64,000 bases of DNA from Pseudomonas sp. CROZ-RG-20F-R04-15 (GTDB lineage: Bacteria; Pseudomonadota; Gammaproteobacteria; Pseudomonadales; Pseudomonadaceae): contig NZ_JAKNQL010000009.1 in assembly GCF_022662375.1 (NCBI RefSeq), positions 205,172 to 269,171 on the forward strand, given 5' to 3'. The translations under genes were made by a program, and so were the position numbers. This document shows positions 25,832 to 34,160 of this stretch, one piece after another. The stretch's first letter is position 1, and every line of letters starts with the position of its first letter. The notes beneath the pieces are model-generated. The model was not told the DNA's origin and searched no databases. It worked only from the letters and a program-made list of their open reading frames with translations.

Positions 25832-26263
25832 ATGAACCCCTATCAACAATTCGTTCAGCAGCAAGATACGCACAGCAAAATCATCGGTTATCTGCTGTGG
25901 ATTTTCGGTTTTACCGGGGCCCATCGCTTCTATTACGGCAAACCGGTGACCGGGACGATCTGGTTTTTCACCTTCGGTTTGCTGGGTATTGGCTGGCTGA
26001 TCGACGTGTTTCTGATCCCGGCGATGGATCGCGAGGCGGATCTGCGTTTTACCGCAGGACCGATCGAGTACAACGTGGCGTGGATTCTGCTGACGTTCCT
26101 CGGAGCATTGGGCGTGCACCGGATGTATCAAGGCAAGTGGATCAGCGGACTGATCTATCTGCTCACGGGCGGGTTGTTCTTTCTGGGGGTTCTGTATGAC
26201 TTCTGGACGCTGAATGATCAGGTCTCGGTGCGTAACGCCGAAGGCAGAGGCGCCTTCCAGTAA
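25832..26263 (+). CDS. TM2 domain protein (two TM2 modules)
   Basis: A 143-residue membrane protein with two TM2-like units. Each has a hydrophobic helix, a G-x-H-R-x-Y turn and another helix: GFTGAHRFYYGKPVTGTIW (about 27-45) and LGALGVHRMYQGKWISGLIY (about 91-110). Four membrane segments are expected. TM2 proteins are of unknown biochemical function. It has a GAGG site about 8 bp before the ATG and is divergent from the NlpC/P60 gene. Confidence 0.85.
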   Translation: MNPYQQFVQQQDTHSKIIGYLLWIFGFTGAHRFYYGKPVTGTIWFFTFGLLGIGWLIDVFLIPAMDREADLRFTAGPIEYNVAWILLTFLGALGVHRMYQGKWISGLIYLLTGGLFFLGVLYDFWTLNDQVSVRNAEGRGAFQ

Positions 26264-26265
26264 GT

Positions 26266-26331
26266 CTTCGCGAGCAGGCTCGCTCCCACAGGGTTCGCGG
26301 TGATCCTTGTGGGAGCGAGCCTGCTCGCGAA
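26266..26331. repeat. REP-type inverted doublet (family A)
   Basis: Inverted pair CTTCGCGAGCAGGCTCGCTC ... GGAGCGAGCCTGCTCGCGAA with a short 14-bp spacer, in the convergent gap between the TM2 gene and pyrC'. Confidence 0.95.
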
Positions 26332-26346
26332 TGGGGCGACGCGGTA

Positions 26347-27618
26347 TCAAGCCTGGTGACTGATCCGCCCATCCACCAGCGTGTAGCGAACCACACCCGG
26401 CAACGTGTGCCCGATGAACGGGCAGTTCTCACCCTTCGACAACCAGCCTTCGCCGGCTACCGTCGAAGCCTGTGGATCGAACAGCACGATATCCGCCGCC
26501 CCGCCCACCGCCAGTTTGCCCGCCGGCAAGCGCAACGCTTCAGCCGGGCCTGCGCTCAAACGCGCCAGCAGCGTCGGCAGATCGAGCAAACCATCCTCTA
26601 CCAGCGTCATTGCCAGCGGCAGCAGCAACTCAACACTGCTGATGCCCGGCTCGGTCGCGCCGAACGGTGCCAGTTTGGCATCGCGCTCGTGCGGCTGGTG
26701 ATGGCTGGAAATCGCCGAGACCACGCCGGACTTCACCGCTGCCCGCAGACCATCACGGTCAGCGCGAGTGCGCAGCGGCGGCTGCACGTGATACAGACTG
26801 CTGAAGTCGATCAATGCTTCGTCGGTCAGAATCAGCTGGTACAGCGCGACATCCGCCGTCACCTTCAAGCCACGGGCCTGTGCCTGAGCGATCAGGGCAA
26901 CGCCGCGAGCGCTGGTCAATTGGCTGAAGTGCGCACGCACGCCTGTCTGCTCGACCAGGAGCAGATCCCGAGCCAGGGCCACGGTTTCAGCGGTTTCCGG
27001 AATCCCCGGCAGACCGAGGAAGCTGGCCACTGCGCCTTCGTGAGCCAAGCCACCTTCGGCCAGATCGTGATCCTGCGAGTTGAAAATCACCGTCAGATCA
27101 AACGTCGCCGCGTATTCCAGCGCCCGGCACAGGGTGCGCGTATTGCGAAAGCTCTCCAGACCGTTGCCAAACGCCACGCAACCAGCGTCGCGCAGCGCAA
27201 CCAATTCAGCCAGTTGCTCGCCATCCAGGCCTTTGCTCAGCGCGCCAATCGGGAACACCTTGGTGTTGCCGGCCTCGCGAGCGCGGTCGAGGATCAGCTC
27301 GGCCACGGCGGAGGTGTCGAGCACCGGTTTGGTTTTCGGCGGGCAGCACAGGCTGGTCACGCCGCCGGCGGCGGCCGCGCGGGTTTCGCTGATGATCGAG
27401 CCTTTACGGCTGTAACCCGGCTCGCGCAGGGCCACGTTCAGATCGACCAGGCCCGGAGCGGCGACGAGACCTTGGGCATCAATGGTTTCCACTGCCGTGA
27501 AACCCGCTGGAGCGGCGCCGAGGGCAACGATCTTGCAGGCTTCAACGTGAATGTCGGTGATTTGATCCAGGCCGCTGCTTGGATCGATGACGCGTGCGCC
27601 GAGAATGCTGAGCTTCAC
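26347..27618 (-). CDS. pyrC': Non-catalytic dihydroorotase homologue (PyrC')
   Basis: A 423-residue dihydroorotase-like protein in which the metal-binding HxH of true dihydroorotases is replaced: the segment reads GLVDLNVALREPG (about residue 60-72). It should therefore be inactive as an enzyme. In pseudomonads such a pseudo-dihydroorotase is an obligate structural subunit of the class A aspartate transcarbamoylase complex with PyrB. The start is GTG at 27618, overlapping the pyrB stop (GTGA), which fits coupled 1:1 synthesis. Longer upstream frames are overlap with pyrB. Confidence 0.92.
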   Translation of the reverse strand: MKLSILGARVIDPSSGLDQITDIHVEACKIVALGAAPAGFTAVETIDAQGLVAAPGLVDLNVALREPGYSRKGSIISETRAAAAGGVTSLCCPPKTKPVLDTSAVAELILDRAREAGNTKVFPIGALSKGLDGEQLAELVALRDAGCVAFGNGLESFRNTRTLCRALEYAATFDLTVIFNSQDHDLAEGGLAHEGAVASFLGLPGIPETAETVALARDLLLVEQTGVRAHFSQLTSARGVALIAQAQARGLKVTADVALYQLILTDEALIDFSSLYHVQPPLRTRADRDGLRAAVKSGVVSAISSHHQPHERDAKLAPFGATEPGISSVELLLPLAMTLVEDGLLDLPTLLARLSAGPAEALRLPAGKLAVGGAADIVLFDPQASTVAGEGWLSKGENCPFIGHTLPGVVRYTLVDGRISHQA

Positions 27619-28619
27619 TGGGCGTTCTCCTGCTCGAATTGACGCTGCGCGGTTTGTCCGCTCATGGCCATGGACAACACAGCCATACGAATCGCAATGC
27701 CGTAGGTGACCTGATTGAGGATCACCGAGTGCGGGCCGTCGGCCACTGCGGACTCGATTTCGACGCCGCGGTTGATCGGCCCCGGGTGCATGACGATGCA
27801 ATCGGGTTTGGCCCCGGCCAGACGCGCGGTGGTCAGGCCGAACAGGCGGTAGAACTCGCCTTCGCTCGGCAGCAGGCCGCCGGTCATGCGTTCACGCTGC
27901 AGGCGCAACATGATCACCACGTCGACGTCTTTCAGGCCTTCGGTCATGTCGGTGTACACCTTCACGCCGTATTGCTCGATGCCGATCGGCAGCAGGGTTT
28001 TCGGCGCGATCACACGGATGTCCGGGCAACCGAGGGTCTTCAGCGCGAGCATGTTCGAGCGCGCCACCCGCGAGTGCAGGATGTCGCCGACGATGGCCAC
28101 CGAGAGATTTTCGAAACCGCCCTTGTGGCGACGGATGGTGAGCATGTCGAGCATGCCCTGCGTCGGGTGGGCGTGACGGCCGTCGCCGCCGTTGATGATC
28201 GCCACTTGCGGGCAAACATGCTCGGCGATGAAGTGCGCGGCGCCGGAATCACCGTGGCGCACGACGAACATGTCGGCAGCCATGGCTTCAAGGTTGCGCA
28301 GGGTGTCGAGCAGCGTTTCACCTTTACTCGCCGATGAGGTCGACACGTTCAGGGTGATCACGTCCGCCGACAGCCGCTGGGCCGCCAGTTCGAAGGTCGT
28401 GCGGGTGCGCGTGGAGTTTTCGAAGAACACGTTGCACACGGTCTTGCCGCGCAGCAATGGGACTTTCTTCACCGCCCGGGCACCGACTTCGAGGAACGAG
28501 TCGGCAGTGTCGAGGATTTCCGTCAGCAACTCGCGGCGCAGGCCGTCGAGCGAGAGGAAGTGGCGCAGCTGGCCCTGATCATTGAGCTGCAGCGGGCGCT
28601 TGGTATCTAGAGGCGTCAT
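27615..28619 (-). CDS. pyrB: Aspartate carbamoyltransferase catalytic subunit
   Basis: A 334-residue enzyme that joins carbamoyl phosphate and aspartate in pyrimidine synthesis. The carbamoyl-phosphate loop is FFENSTRTRTTFE (about 65-77) and the HPTQG motif is at about residue 150. The start at 28619 (MTPLDTKRP) is preferred over an ATG six codons earlier. It sits between pyrR and pyrC', with which it forms the ATCase complex. Confidence 0.95.
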   Translation of the reverse strand: MTPLDTKRPLQLNDQGQLRHFLSLDGLRRELLTEILDTADSFLEVGARAVKKVPLLRGKTVCNVFFENSTRTRTTFELAAQRLSADVITLNVSTSSASKGETLLDTLRNLEAMAADMFVVRHGDSGAAHFIAEHVCPQVAIINGGDGRHAHPTQGMLDMLTIRRHKGGFENLSVAIVGDILHSRVARSNMLALKTLGCPDIRVIAPKTLLPIGIEQYGVKVYTDMTEGLKDVDVVIMLRLQRERMTGGLLPSEGEFYRLFGLTTARLAGAKPDCIVMHPGPINRGVEIESAVADGPHSVILNQVTYGIAIRMAVLSMAMSGQTAQRQFEQENAQ

Positions 28620-28646
28620 CGCGAAGGGGACTCTCAATAGGGCGGA

Positions 28647-29153
28647 TTAAAGGTTGAAGTCTTGCAGTTCGAGCGTCAGCGGCTCGGGGCCGGACAGCTT
28701 GACCCGTTCATGAGCGGCCAGCGACAGCGTCGCACCGACCACGTTCGGGCGGATCGGCAGCTCGCCGGCGTCCAGGTCCAGCAGGCAGACCAGGGTCACG
28801 CTGGCCGGGCGGCCGTAGTCGAACAATTCGTTCATGGCGGCGCGGATGGTGCGGCCGCTCATCAGCACGTCGTCAATCAGCACCAGATGCTGGCCTTCGA
28901 TCTCGAAGGGCAGGGCGGACGGGCGCACTTGCGGGTGCAGGCCGTTCTGGCTGAAGTCGTCGCGGTAGAAGGACACATCCAGCGTGCCCAGTGGCGCGTC
29001 GCTGCCCAATTCCTTGAGCAGAGCCTGCGCGACCCAGATGCCGCCAGTGCGAATGCCGATGTAACGCGGTTCAGATATTTCACGCTGGGCAAGGTGCGCC
29101 TTGAGGCGGGTCGCCATCTGGCTGATCAGATCGGCGGGATTTGGCAGGCTCAT
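28647..29153 (-). CDS. pyrR: PyrR bifunctional regulator / uracil phosphoribosyltransferase
   Basis: A 168-residue PRTase-fold protein. The PRPP-binding motif is LVLIDDVLMSGRTIRAAMNEL (about 95-115). In Gram-positives PyrR is an RNA-binding attenuator and a weak uracil phosphoribosyltransferase. In pseudomonads the homologue heads the pyrRBC' operon and regulates it. The start at 29153 has AAGGAG upstream. No attenuator hairpin was recognised in the short gap before pyrB. Confidence 0.9.
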   Translation of the reverse strand: MSLPNPADLISQMATRLKAHLAQREISEPRYIGIRTGGIWVAQALLKELGSDAPLGTLDVSFYRDDFSQNGLHPQVRPSALPFEIEGQHLVLIDDVLMSGRTIRAAMNELFDYGRPASVTLVCLLDLDAGELPIRPNVVGATLSLAAHERVKLSGPEPLTLELQDFNL

Positions 29154-29233
29154 GGTTGCTCCTTGTTGGGGACGAGCCGGGTCCTTGGACGCGGCTCGGT
29201 TTTTCACTCAAAAGAAAAGCGCCGAAGCGCTTG

Positions 29234-29671
29234 TCAGGATTCAAACAATGCAGTGTTTTCATCGAGCCAGCCCTGCAACAGCAGAGCGGCGGCGATGGCG
29301 TCCACCGGGTTGTCGCGGTAACTGCCTTTCTGGCCGCCACGCACCAGACGCTCGCCCTTGGCCTCGAAGGTGGTCAGGCGTTCGTCGTGGGTATAGAAGG
29401 GCACATTGAAGCGGCCGTTGAGGCGGCGGGCGAATTTTTCCGCGCGCAGGCACATTTCGCTCGGCGTGCCGTCCATGTTCAGCGGCAGACCGACCACCAC
29501 GGCGTCGGGTTTCCATTCCTTGAACAGCGCTTCCACCTGATTCCAGTCGGGAATGCCGTTTTGCGCTTTCAGCGTGCACAGCTCACGGGCCTGGCCGGTA
29601 ATCACCTGGCCGACCGCGACGCCGATCTGTTTGGTGCCGTAGTCGAAGCCGAGAATCAGGCGCAGGGCCAT
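29234..29671 (-). CDS. ruvX: RuvX/YqgF RNase H-fold nuclease
   Basis: A 145-residue RNase H-like protein with the N-terminal acidic motif ILGFDYGTKQIGVAVG and DAVVVGLPLNMDG. A C-terminal DERLTT and a final aspartate in PVDAIAAALLL complete the active site. It is implicated in 5' processing of 16S rRNA and is related to Holliday junction resolvases. It overlaps algH by 1 bp (TGATG) and precedes pyrR. Confidence 0.92.
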   Translation of the reverse strand: MALRLILGFDYGTKQIGVAVGQVITGQARELCTLKAQNGIPDWNQVEALFKEWKPDAVVVGLPLNMDGTPSEMCLRAEKFARRLNGRFNVPFYTHDERLTTFEAKGERLVRGGQKGSYRDNPVDAIAAALLLQGWLDENTALFES

Positions 29672-30243
29672 CAGGCGTGTCCTGCCTGGCTGGTCAGCAG
29701 GCTGAGGTTGATCCCCAAGTGCCTGGCCGCCGCTTCGAGGCGCAGTTCGCTGCTGGTGTTGAACAGGATGTCGGCGTCGTACGGGCAGTTCAGCCAGGCG
29801 TTGTCGGCGAGTTCCGCTTCAAGTTGCCCGGCTTCCCAACCGGCGTAACCGAGGGCAATCAGGCTTTTCGCCGGACCGACGCCGTCAGCGATGGCGAACA
29901 GCACATCCTGAGAGGTCGACAGGGCCAGATCGCCGTCCAGTTGCGCGGTGGCCTGAAAGGTCTTGCCCGCCGGGTGCAGGACAAAGCCACGATCGGTCTG
30001 CACCGGACCGCCGATGAAGATCGGCACGTGCTGGCAGAGTGCTGGCGGGTCGATGTCCGGGCGCAGCTGCTCAAGGATGTCGGCCAGATTCAGCTCTTGC
30101 GGCCGGTTGACCACAATCCCCATAGCGCCATTGGCCGTGTGCTCGACGATGTAGGTCAAGGTATGGGCAAAGTTCGGGTCGGCCATGTGTGGCATGGCGA
30201 TCAGGAATTGATGCTTGAGGTAGCTGGGGCTGACGTTTTTCAT
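29671..30243 (-). CDS. algH: YqgE/AlgH family protein
   Basis: A 190-residue cytosolic protein of the YqgE/AlgH family. It has LIAMPHMADPNFAHTLTYIVEHTANGAMGIVVNRP in outline and a C-terminal GYAGWEAGQLEAEL. In P. aeruginosa the homologue affects alginate production, but its biochemical role is unclear. The start at 30243 (MKNVSPSYLKHQF) is used; 22 codons further upstream are open but lack a good site. Confidence 0.88.
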   Translation of the reverse strand: MKNVSPSYLKHQFLIAMPHMADPNFAHTLTYIVEHTANGAMGIVVNRPQELNLADILEQLRPDIDPPALCQHVPIFIGGPVQTDRGFVLHPAGKTFQATAQLDGDLALSTSQDVLFAIADGVGPAKSLIALGYAGWEAGQLEAELADNAWLNCPYDADILFNTSSELRLEAAARHLGINLSLLTSQAGHA

Positions 30244-30309
30244 GTGCGCTAGTGTGGCGTTCGGGGGGCAAACTGACAAGCTGGAGATGTAAGCAACATA
30301 CCGATCCAA

Positions 30310-30412
30310 TGTGGGAGCGAGCCTGCTCGCGAAAGCGGTGTGTCATTCAACATTGATGTAGCTGATCCACCGCATTCGTCGGAACGCCGCCCGGAGCAGG
30401 CTCGCTCCCACA
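30310..30412. repeat. REP-type inverted doublet (family A), one arm decayed
   Basis: The left arm TGTGGGAGCGAGCCTGCTCG is intact. The right arm GCCCGGAGCAGGCTCGCTCC has lost the usual CGCGAG. It lies between the algH start and the tonB stop. Confidence 0.9.
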
Positions 30413-30431
30413 GGGGGATTTGCGGTGTCTT

Positions 30432-31331
30432 TTAATTGCTCGAGAGCTTGTCGCCCCGGGCGAATTTCCAGGTACGAATGATTTCCAGGCGATCGATATC
30501 CGACAAGTCCCCGGTAAACGGGGCAAACGGTGCCGCCAGTCGGACAATGCGCTGCGCCGCCTGATCCAGCAGCGGCTGGCCGGACGACTCCAGCACCAGC
30601 ACTTCATACAGCGAACCGTCGCGGTTGATCGAGACCATCAGGCGCAAATTGCCGTAGATCTGCTTGCGCCGTGCTTCTTCGGGATAATTGAGGTTGCCGA
30701 TGCGCTCGACCTTCTTGCGCCAGTCGTCCTTGTACCAGGCACCCTTGTCGCGCATGGTCGACGCCGCGCTCAAACGGTGAATTCGCGGGCGCTTGGCGTA
30801 CAGCTGTTGTTCCTTGGCCAGTTCGGCTTCGAGGCTGGCGATGTCGCTGGACAGTTGCGAGCTATCGAATTCCGGCGCGTCGACCGTCGGTTTGATCTCG
30901 GTCTTGCTTTCTTCTTTCTTGGTTGGCGCCTTTTTCGGCTTCGGCGCGACGGTGGTCACCGCAGCCTTGGGCGCGGCCTCCTGCACTTGCGGCTTGGCGG
31001 CCGGTGGCGGAGTGACTTTTTTGACCTGATTGTCCTGGAATGGCGCCACCTCGGTGGTTTTGGGGATCGCCTTCTTGTCCAGCGTGCCGCTGCCTTCCTG
31101 ATGCTCTTGGGCGAGAAAGTCAGCCTTCTCCGGCTTCTTTTCGCTCTTGAAGGTGGCGAGGGTGATTTCCAGGGTTTTGCTGATCTGCTTGGGCTCGACC
31201 ATCGTGAAGCCGACGCCGAGCAGCAGCGCCAAATGGATCAGCGCCGCGAGAAACAGGGTAAATCCGAGGCGATCGGCCGGGCGCACGCCACGGTGGGCGA
31301 GTTCTGCGGGCAGATCGGACGGGAGGGTCAT
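30432..31331 (-). CDS. tonB: TonB-like energy transducer (TonB3 type)
   Basis: A 299-residue protein with one N-terminal membrane segment (LGFTLFLAALIHLALLLGVGF, about 23-43). A long Lys/Pro/Glu-rich periplasmic spacer follows (about 60-190). The C-terminal TonB domain reads YPEEARRKQIYGNLRLMVSINRDGSL in outline. In P. aeruginosa the homologue in this position (TonB3), just beyond gshB and the pilG operon, is needed for twitching motility and pilus assembly. That role is plausible here by synteny. Which outer-membrane partner it energises is unknown. Confidence 0.85.
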   Translation of the reverse strand: MTLPSDLPAELAHRGVRPADRLGFTLFLAALIHLALLLGVGFTMVEPKQISKTLEITLATFKSEKKPEKADFLAQEHQEGSGTLDKKAIPKTTEVAPFQDNQVKKVTPPPAAKPQVQEAAPKAAVTTVAPKPKKAPTKKEESKTEIKPTVDAPEFDSSQLSSDIASLEAELAKEQQLYAKRPRIHRLSAASTMRDKGAWYKDDWRKKVERIGNLNYPEEARRKQIYGNLRLMVSINRDGSLYEVLVLESSGQPLLDQAAQRIVRLAAPFAPFTGDLSDIDRLEIIRTWKFARGDKLSSN

Positions 31332-31438
31332 GACAAGAAAACCAACATCGCGTTTTTCAGAGGCTGCGCATGATAACGCAATGTTGGTTTCGCGCCTTGG
31401 GCTTCACGCTTCAAGCGACAGACTGCATGTGACGTGCA

Positions 31439-32410
31439 TCAAGCTTGTGGCTTTTTGCCGGCGGCTTGCAGCTTCTTGGCGATCGCATCCATCAGCATGC
31501 CGCCAATGTCGGTGCCGAAGGCATTGTCGATTTCACGGATGCAGGTCGGGCTGGTGACGTTGATTTCGGTGAGGCTTTCGCCGATCACATCGAGACCGAC
31601 GAACAGCAGGCCTTTCTCACGCAGCGTCGGGCCGACCTGGGCAGCGATCCAGCGATCCTTGTCGGTCAGCGGGCGCGCTTCACCACGGCCACCGGCGGCG
31701 AGGTTGCCACGGGTTTCGCCCTGCGCCGGAATCCGCGCCAGGCAGTAATCCACCGGCTCGCCGTCGATCATCAGGATGCGTTTGTCGCCGTCCTTGATTG
31801 CCGGCAGGTAGGCCTGGCCCATGATCTGCTGGCCACCGAGGGCGGTCAGGGTTTCCAGAATCACCGACAGGTTCGGATCGCCCGCACGGTGACGGAAGAT
31901 CGAGGTGCCGCCCATGCCGTCCAGCGGCTTGAGGATCACGTCGCCGTGTTTGGCGGCGAATTCACGCAGCACGTCGGCGCGGCGGCTGACCACGGTCGGC
32001 GGCGTGCACTGCGGGAACAGCGTGGCAAACAGTTTTTCATTGCAGTCGCGCAGGCTCTGCGGCTTGTTCACCACCAGTACGCCAGCGGTTTCGGCCTGTT
32101 CGAGCAGGTAGGTGGAGTAAACGAACTCCATGTCGAACGGCGGATCCTTGCGCATCAGGATCACGTCGAGATCGCTCAGCAGGTTGTCCTGTTCGGCGTC
32201 CAGTTCGAACCATTTTTCCGGGTTGGCGAAGACTTTCAGCGGCTTCATCCGCGCCCGGGCCTGACCTTCACCCTGATACAGGTCGCGCTGTTCCATATAG
32301 AACAGTTCCCAGCCACGCTTTTGCGCGGCCAGCAGCATGGCCAGCGAGCTATCCTTTTTATAGGAGATGCTGGCGATAGGGTCCATGACAATCCCGACGC
32401 GAACGCTCAT
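31439..32410 (-). CDS. gshB: Glutathione synthetase
   Basis: A 323-residue ATP-grasp ligase that joins gamma-glutamylcysteine and glycine. It has the N-terminal VGIVMDPIASISYKKDSSLAML. The ATP-binding KPLDGMGGTSIFR is at about 170 and the metal-binding DVIGESLTEINVTSPT is near 275-290. Size and motifs are standard. It is divergent from pilG across 225 bp and upstream of tonB. Confidence 0.96.
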   Translation of the reverse strand: MSVRVGIVMDPIASISYKKDSSLAMLLAAQKRGWELFYMEQRDLYQGEGQARARMKPLKVFANPEKWFELDAEQDNLLSDLDVILMRKDPPFDMEFVYSTYLLEQAETAGVLVVNKPQSLRDCNEKLFATLFPQCTPPTVVSRRADVLREFAAKHGDVILKPLDGMGGTSIFRHRAGDPNLSVILETLTALGGQQIMGQAYLPAIKDGDKRILMIDGEPVDYCLARIPAQGETRGNLAAGGRGEARPLTDKDRWIAAQVGPTLREKGLLFVGLDVIGESLTEINVTSPTCIREIDNAFGTDIGGMLMDAIAKKLQAAGKKPQA

Positions 32411-32553
32411 TGGGTTTTCCTCGAAAATTGGCTACCGGATCGGTATTGAAAAAGTGCCGCCAGAGTGGCGCCGGGCGGGTTTTCGGTCAAGGAAAAACCC
32501 GTCGATAGATTGCATCTGGAGACTGTGCTAAAAAGGCTGGCGTAGCGTGCTGG

Positions 32554-32570
32554 CCCTTGAACATCAAGGG
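32554..32570. promoter_or_regulatory. 17-bp perfect dyad upstream of pilG
   Basis: CCCTTGAACATCAAGGG is a perfect 7-3-7 inverted repeat, 65 bp before the pilG start and 144 bp from the gshB start. It may be a protein-binding site or a leader hairpin. No matching known operator was recognised. Confidence 0.4.
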
Positions 32571-32635
32571 TTTCGAGCCATTGATAACCGCAAAACGGAC
32601 AAATTGATTCGCAAAGGCGACGGTAGAGCCCTCTT

Positions 32636-33040
32636 ATGGAACAGCAGTCCAGCGCCTTGAAGGTCATGGTGATCGACGACTCGAAAACGATTCGTCGCAC
32701 CGCCGAAACATTGTTGAAGAATGTCGGGTGCGAAGTGATCACGGCGATCGACGGTTTCGACGCCCTGGCGAAGATCGCCGACAACCATCCCGGAATCATT
32801 TTTGTCGACATCATGATGCCGCGTCTGGATGGTTATCAGACCTGCGCTTTAATCAAGAACAACAGCGCGTTCAAGGCCACACCGGTGATCATGCTGTCAT
32901 CGCGTGACGGGCTGTTCGACAAGGCCAAGGGGCGGATTGTCGGTTCCGATCAATTTTTGACCAAGCCTTTCAGCAAGGAAGAACTGCTCAACGCAATTCA
33001 GGCCCATGTTCCGGGCTTTGCCGCCGTTTTGCCGCAGTAA
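32636..33040 (+). CDS. pilG: Pilus chemotaxis response regulator PilG
   Basis: A 134-residue single-domain receiver. The acidic pair is in VMVIDDS, the phospho-acceptor Asp58 is in GIIFVDIMMPRLDG, and the lysine is in FLTKPFSKEE. PilG is phosphorylated by ChpA and promotes pilus extension in P. aeruginosa. It is the first gene of the rightward pilGHIJ-chpA-chpC operon. Confidence 0.95.
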   Translation: MEQQSSALKVMVIDDSKTIRRTAETLLKNVGCEVITAIDGFDALAKIADNHPGIIFVDIMMPRLDGYQTCALIKNNSAFKATPVIMLSSRDGLFDKAKGRIVGSDQFLTKPFSKEELLNAIQAHVPGFAAVLPQ

Positions 33041-33100
33041 GACACGTACAGAGACGCTCGGCCAGCGGGCCGCACGTCGACAAGAAAAATGGGGAAAACC

Positions 33101-33466
33101 ATGGCACGTATCCTGATCGTCGATGATTCGCCGACTGAAATGTACAAACTCACCGGCATGCTGGAAAAGCACGGCCATGAAGTGCTCAAGGCCGAGAATG
33201 GCGCCGATGGTGTGGCGCTGGCCCGTCAGGAAAAACCTGACGCGGTATTGATGGATATCGTCATGCCCGGCCTCAACGGGTTTCAGGCCACCCGCCAGTT
33301 GACCAAAGACCCGGAAACCGGACATATCCCGGTGATCATCATCACCACCAAGGATCAGGAAACCGACAAGGTCTGGGGCACCCGTCAGGGCGCCAAGGAC
33401 TACCTGACCAAACCGGTCGACGAAGACACCCTGATCAAGACCCTGAACAACGTGCTCAAAGGCTGA
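33101..33466 (+). CDS. pilH: Pilus chemotaxis response regulator PilH
   Basis: A 121-residue receiver with ARILIVDDSPTEMYKL at the N-terminus, phospho-acceptor Asp52 in AVLMDIVMPGLNG, and the lysine in YLTKPVDEDT. PilH opposes PilG in the Chp system, acting as phosphate sink or retraction output. The start at 33101 is preferred to an ATG 12 bp upstream because it has GGGG at the proper distance and gives standard length. Confidence 0.95.
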   Translation: MARILIVDDSPTEMYKLTGMLEKHGHEVLKAENGADGVALARQEKPDAVLMDIVMPGLNGFQATRQLTKDPETGHIPVIIITTKDQETDKVWGTRQGAKDYLTKPVDEDTLIKTLNNVLKG

Positions 33467-33476
33467 TCGCGCAACC

Positions 33477-34016
33477 ATGAGCGAATCGCTGACCGCGTTC
33501 GAACTGCTCTGGCAAATCGACCAGCGCTGCCGCTTGCTGGCGGCAGACCTGCCGTCGCAACCGGCGCGCCAGGATCGCTGGAGCGGCATCGGCTTTCGCC
33601 TCGGCGAGCATTGGTATGTGGCGCCGATGGGCGAAGTCAGCGAAGTGCTGCACGAACCGCGTTTCACTCAGTTGCCCGGGGTCAAACCGTGGGTCAAAGG
33701 CGTGGCTAACCTGCGCGGGCGGCTGTTGCCGATCATGGATCTGTGCGGTTTCTTCGGGCATGAGCTGTCGCCGTTGCGTAAACAGCGACGGGTATTGGTG
33801 GTCGAGCATGGGGACGTGTTTGCCGGGTTGATGGTCGATGAAGTCATTGGCTTGCAGCACTTTGAGCAGAACAGCTTTGAACCGCTGTCGATCAGCAAAC
33901 GCCAGGGTTCGAAGGCCGAGTTCGTCAAAGGCTATTTTCGGCGCGAGCAGAACTGGCGGGTGTTCAGCCTGTTTGCGTTGGCCAAATCCCCGGTGTTCAT
34001 GAGCGTCGCGATATAG
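33477..34016 (+). CDS. pilI: CheW-like adaptor PilI
   Basis: A 179-residue CheW-domain adaptor that couples the receptor PilJ to the kinase ChpA. It shows the CheW core (GIGFRLGEHWYVAPMGEVSEVL and GVKPWVKGVANLRGRLLPIMDL in outline). It starts 10 bp after pilH. A REP-like element separates it from pilJ. Confidence 0.93.
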   Translation: MSESLTAFELLWQIDQRCRLLAADLPSQPARQDRWSGIGFRLGEHWYVAPMGEVSEVLHEPRFTQLPGVKPWVKGVANLRGRLLPIMDLCGFFGHELSPLRKQRRVLVVEHGDVFAGLMVDEVIGLQHFEQNSFEPLSISKRQGSKAEFVKGYFRREQNWRVFSLFALAKSPVFMSVAI

Positions 34017-34036
34017 CCGTTACAACAAAGATCCCT

Positions 34037-34125
34037 TGTAGGAGTGAGCCTGCTCGCGATTCAGGCACCGCGGTATATCAAGTACACCGCGTTATCGTTC
34101 AATCGCGAGCAGGCTCACTCCTACA
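34037..34125. repeat. REP-like doublet, variant sequence, between pilI and pilJ
   Basis: A divergent family A doublet: TGTAGGAGTGAGCCTGCTCG and its inverse ending CAGGCTCACTCCTACA, about 45 bp apart. The consistent GTAGGAGTGAGC form (A and T changes in both arms) marks a subfamily. It lies inside the otherwise tightly packed pil-chp operon. Confidence 0.92.
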
Positions 34126-34160
34126 GGTTCTTCGGTGAGCTTCAAATTAGGCGAGGACCG

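Noticed and set aside
34044..34160. 39-codon N-terminal extension of pilJ
   Set aside because: The extension lies within a REP doublet, and a proper ribosome-binding site precedes the internal ATG at 34161.
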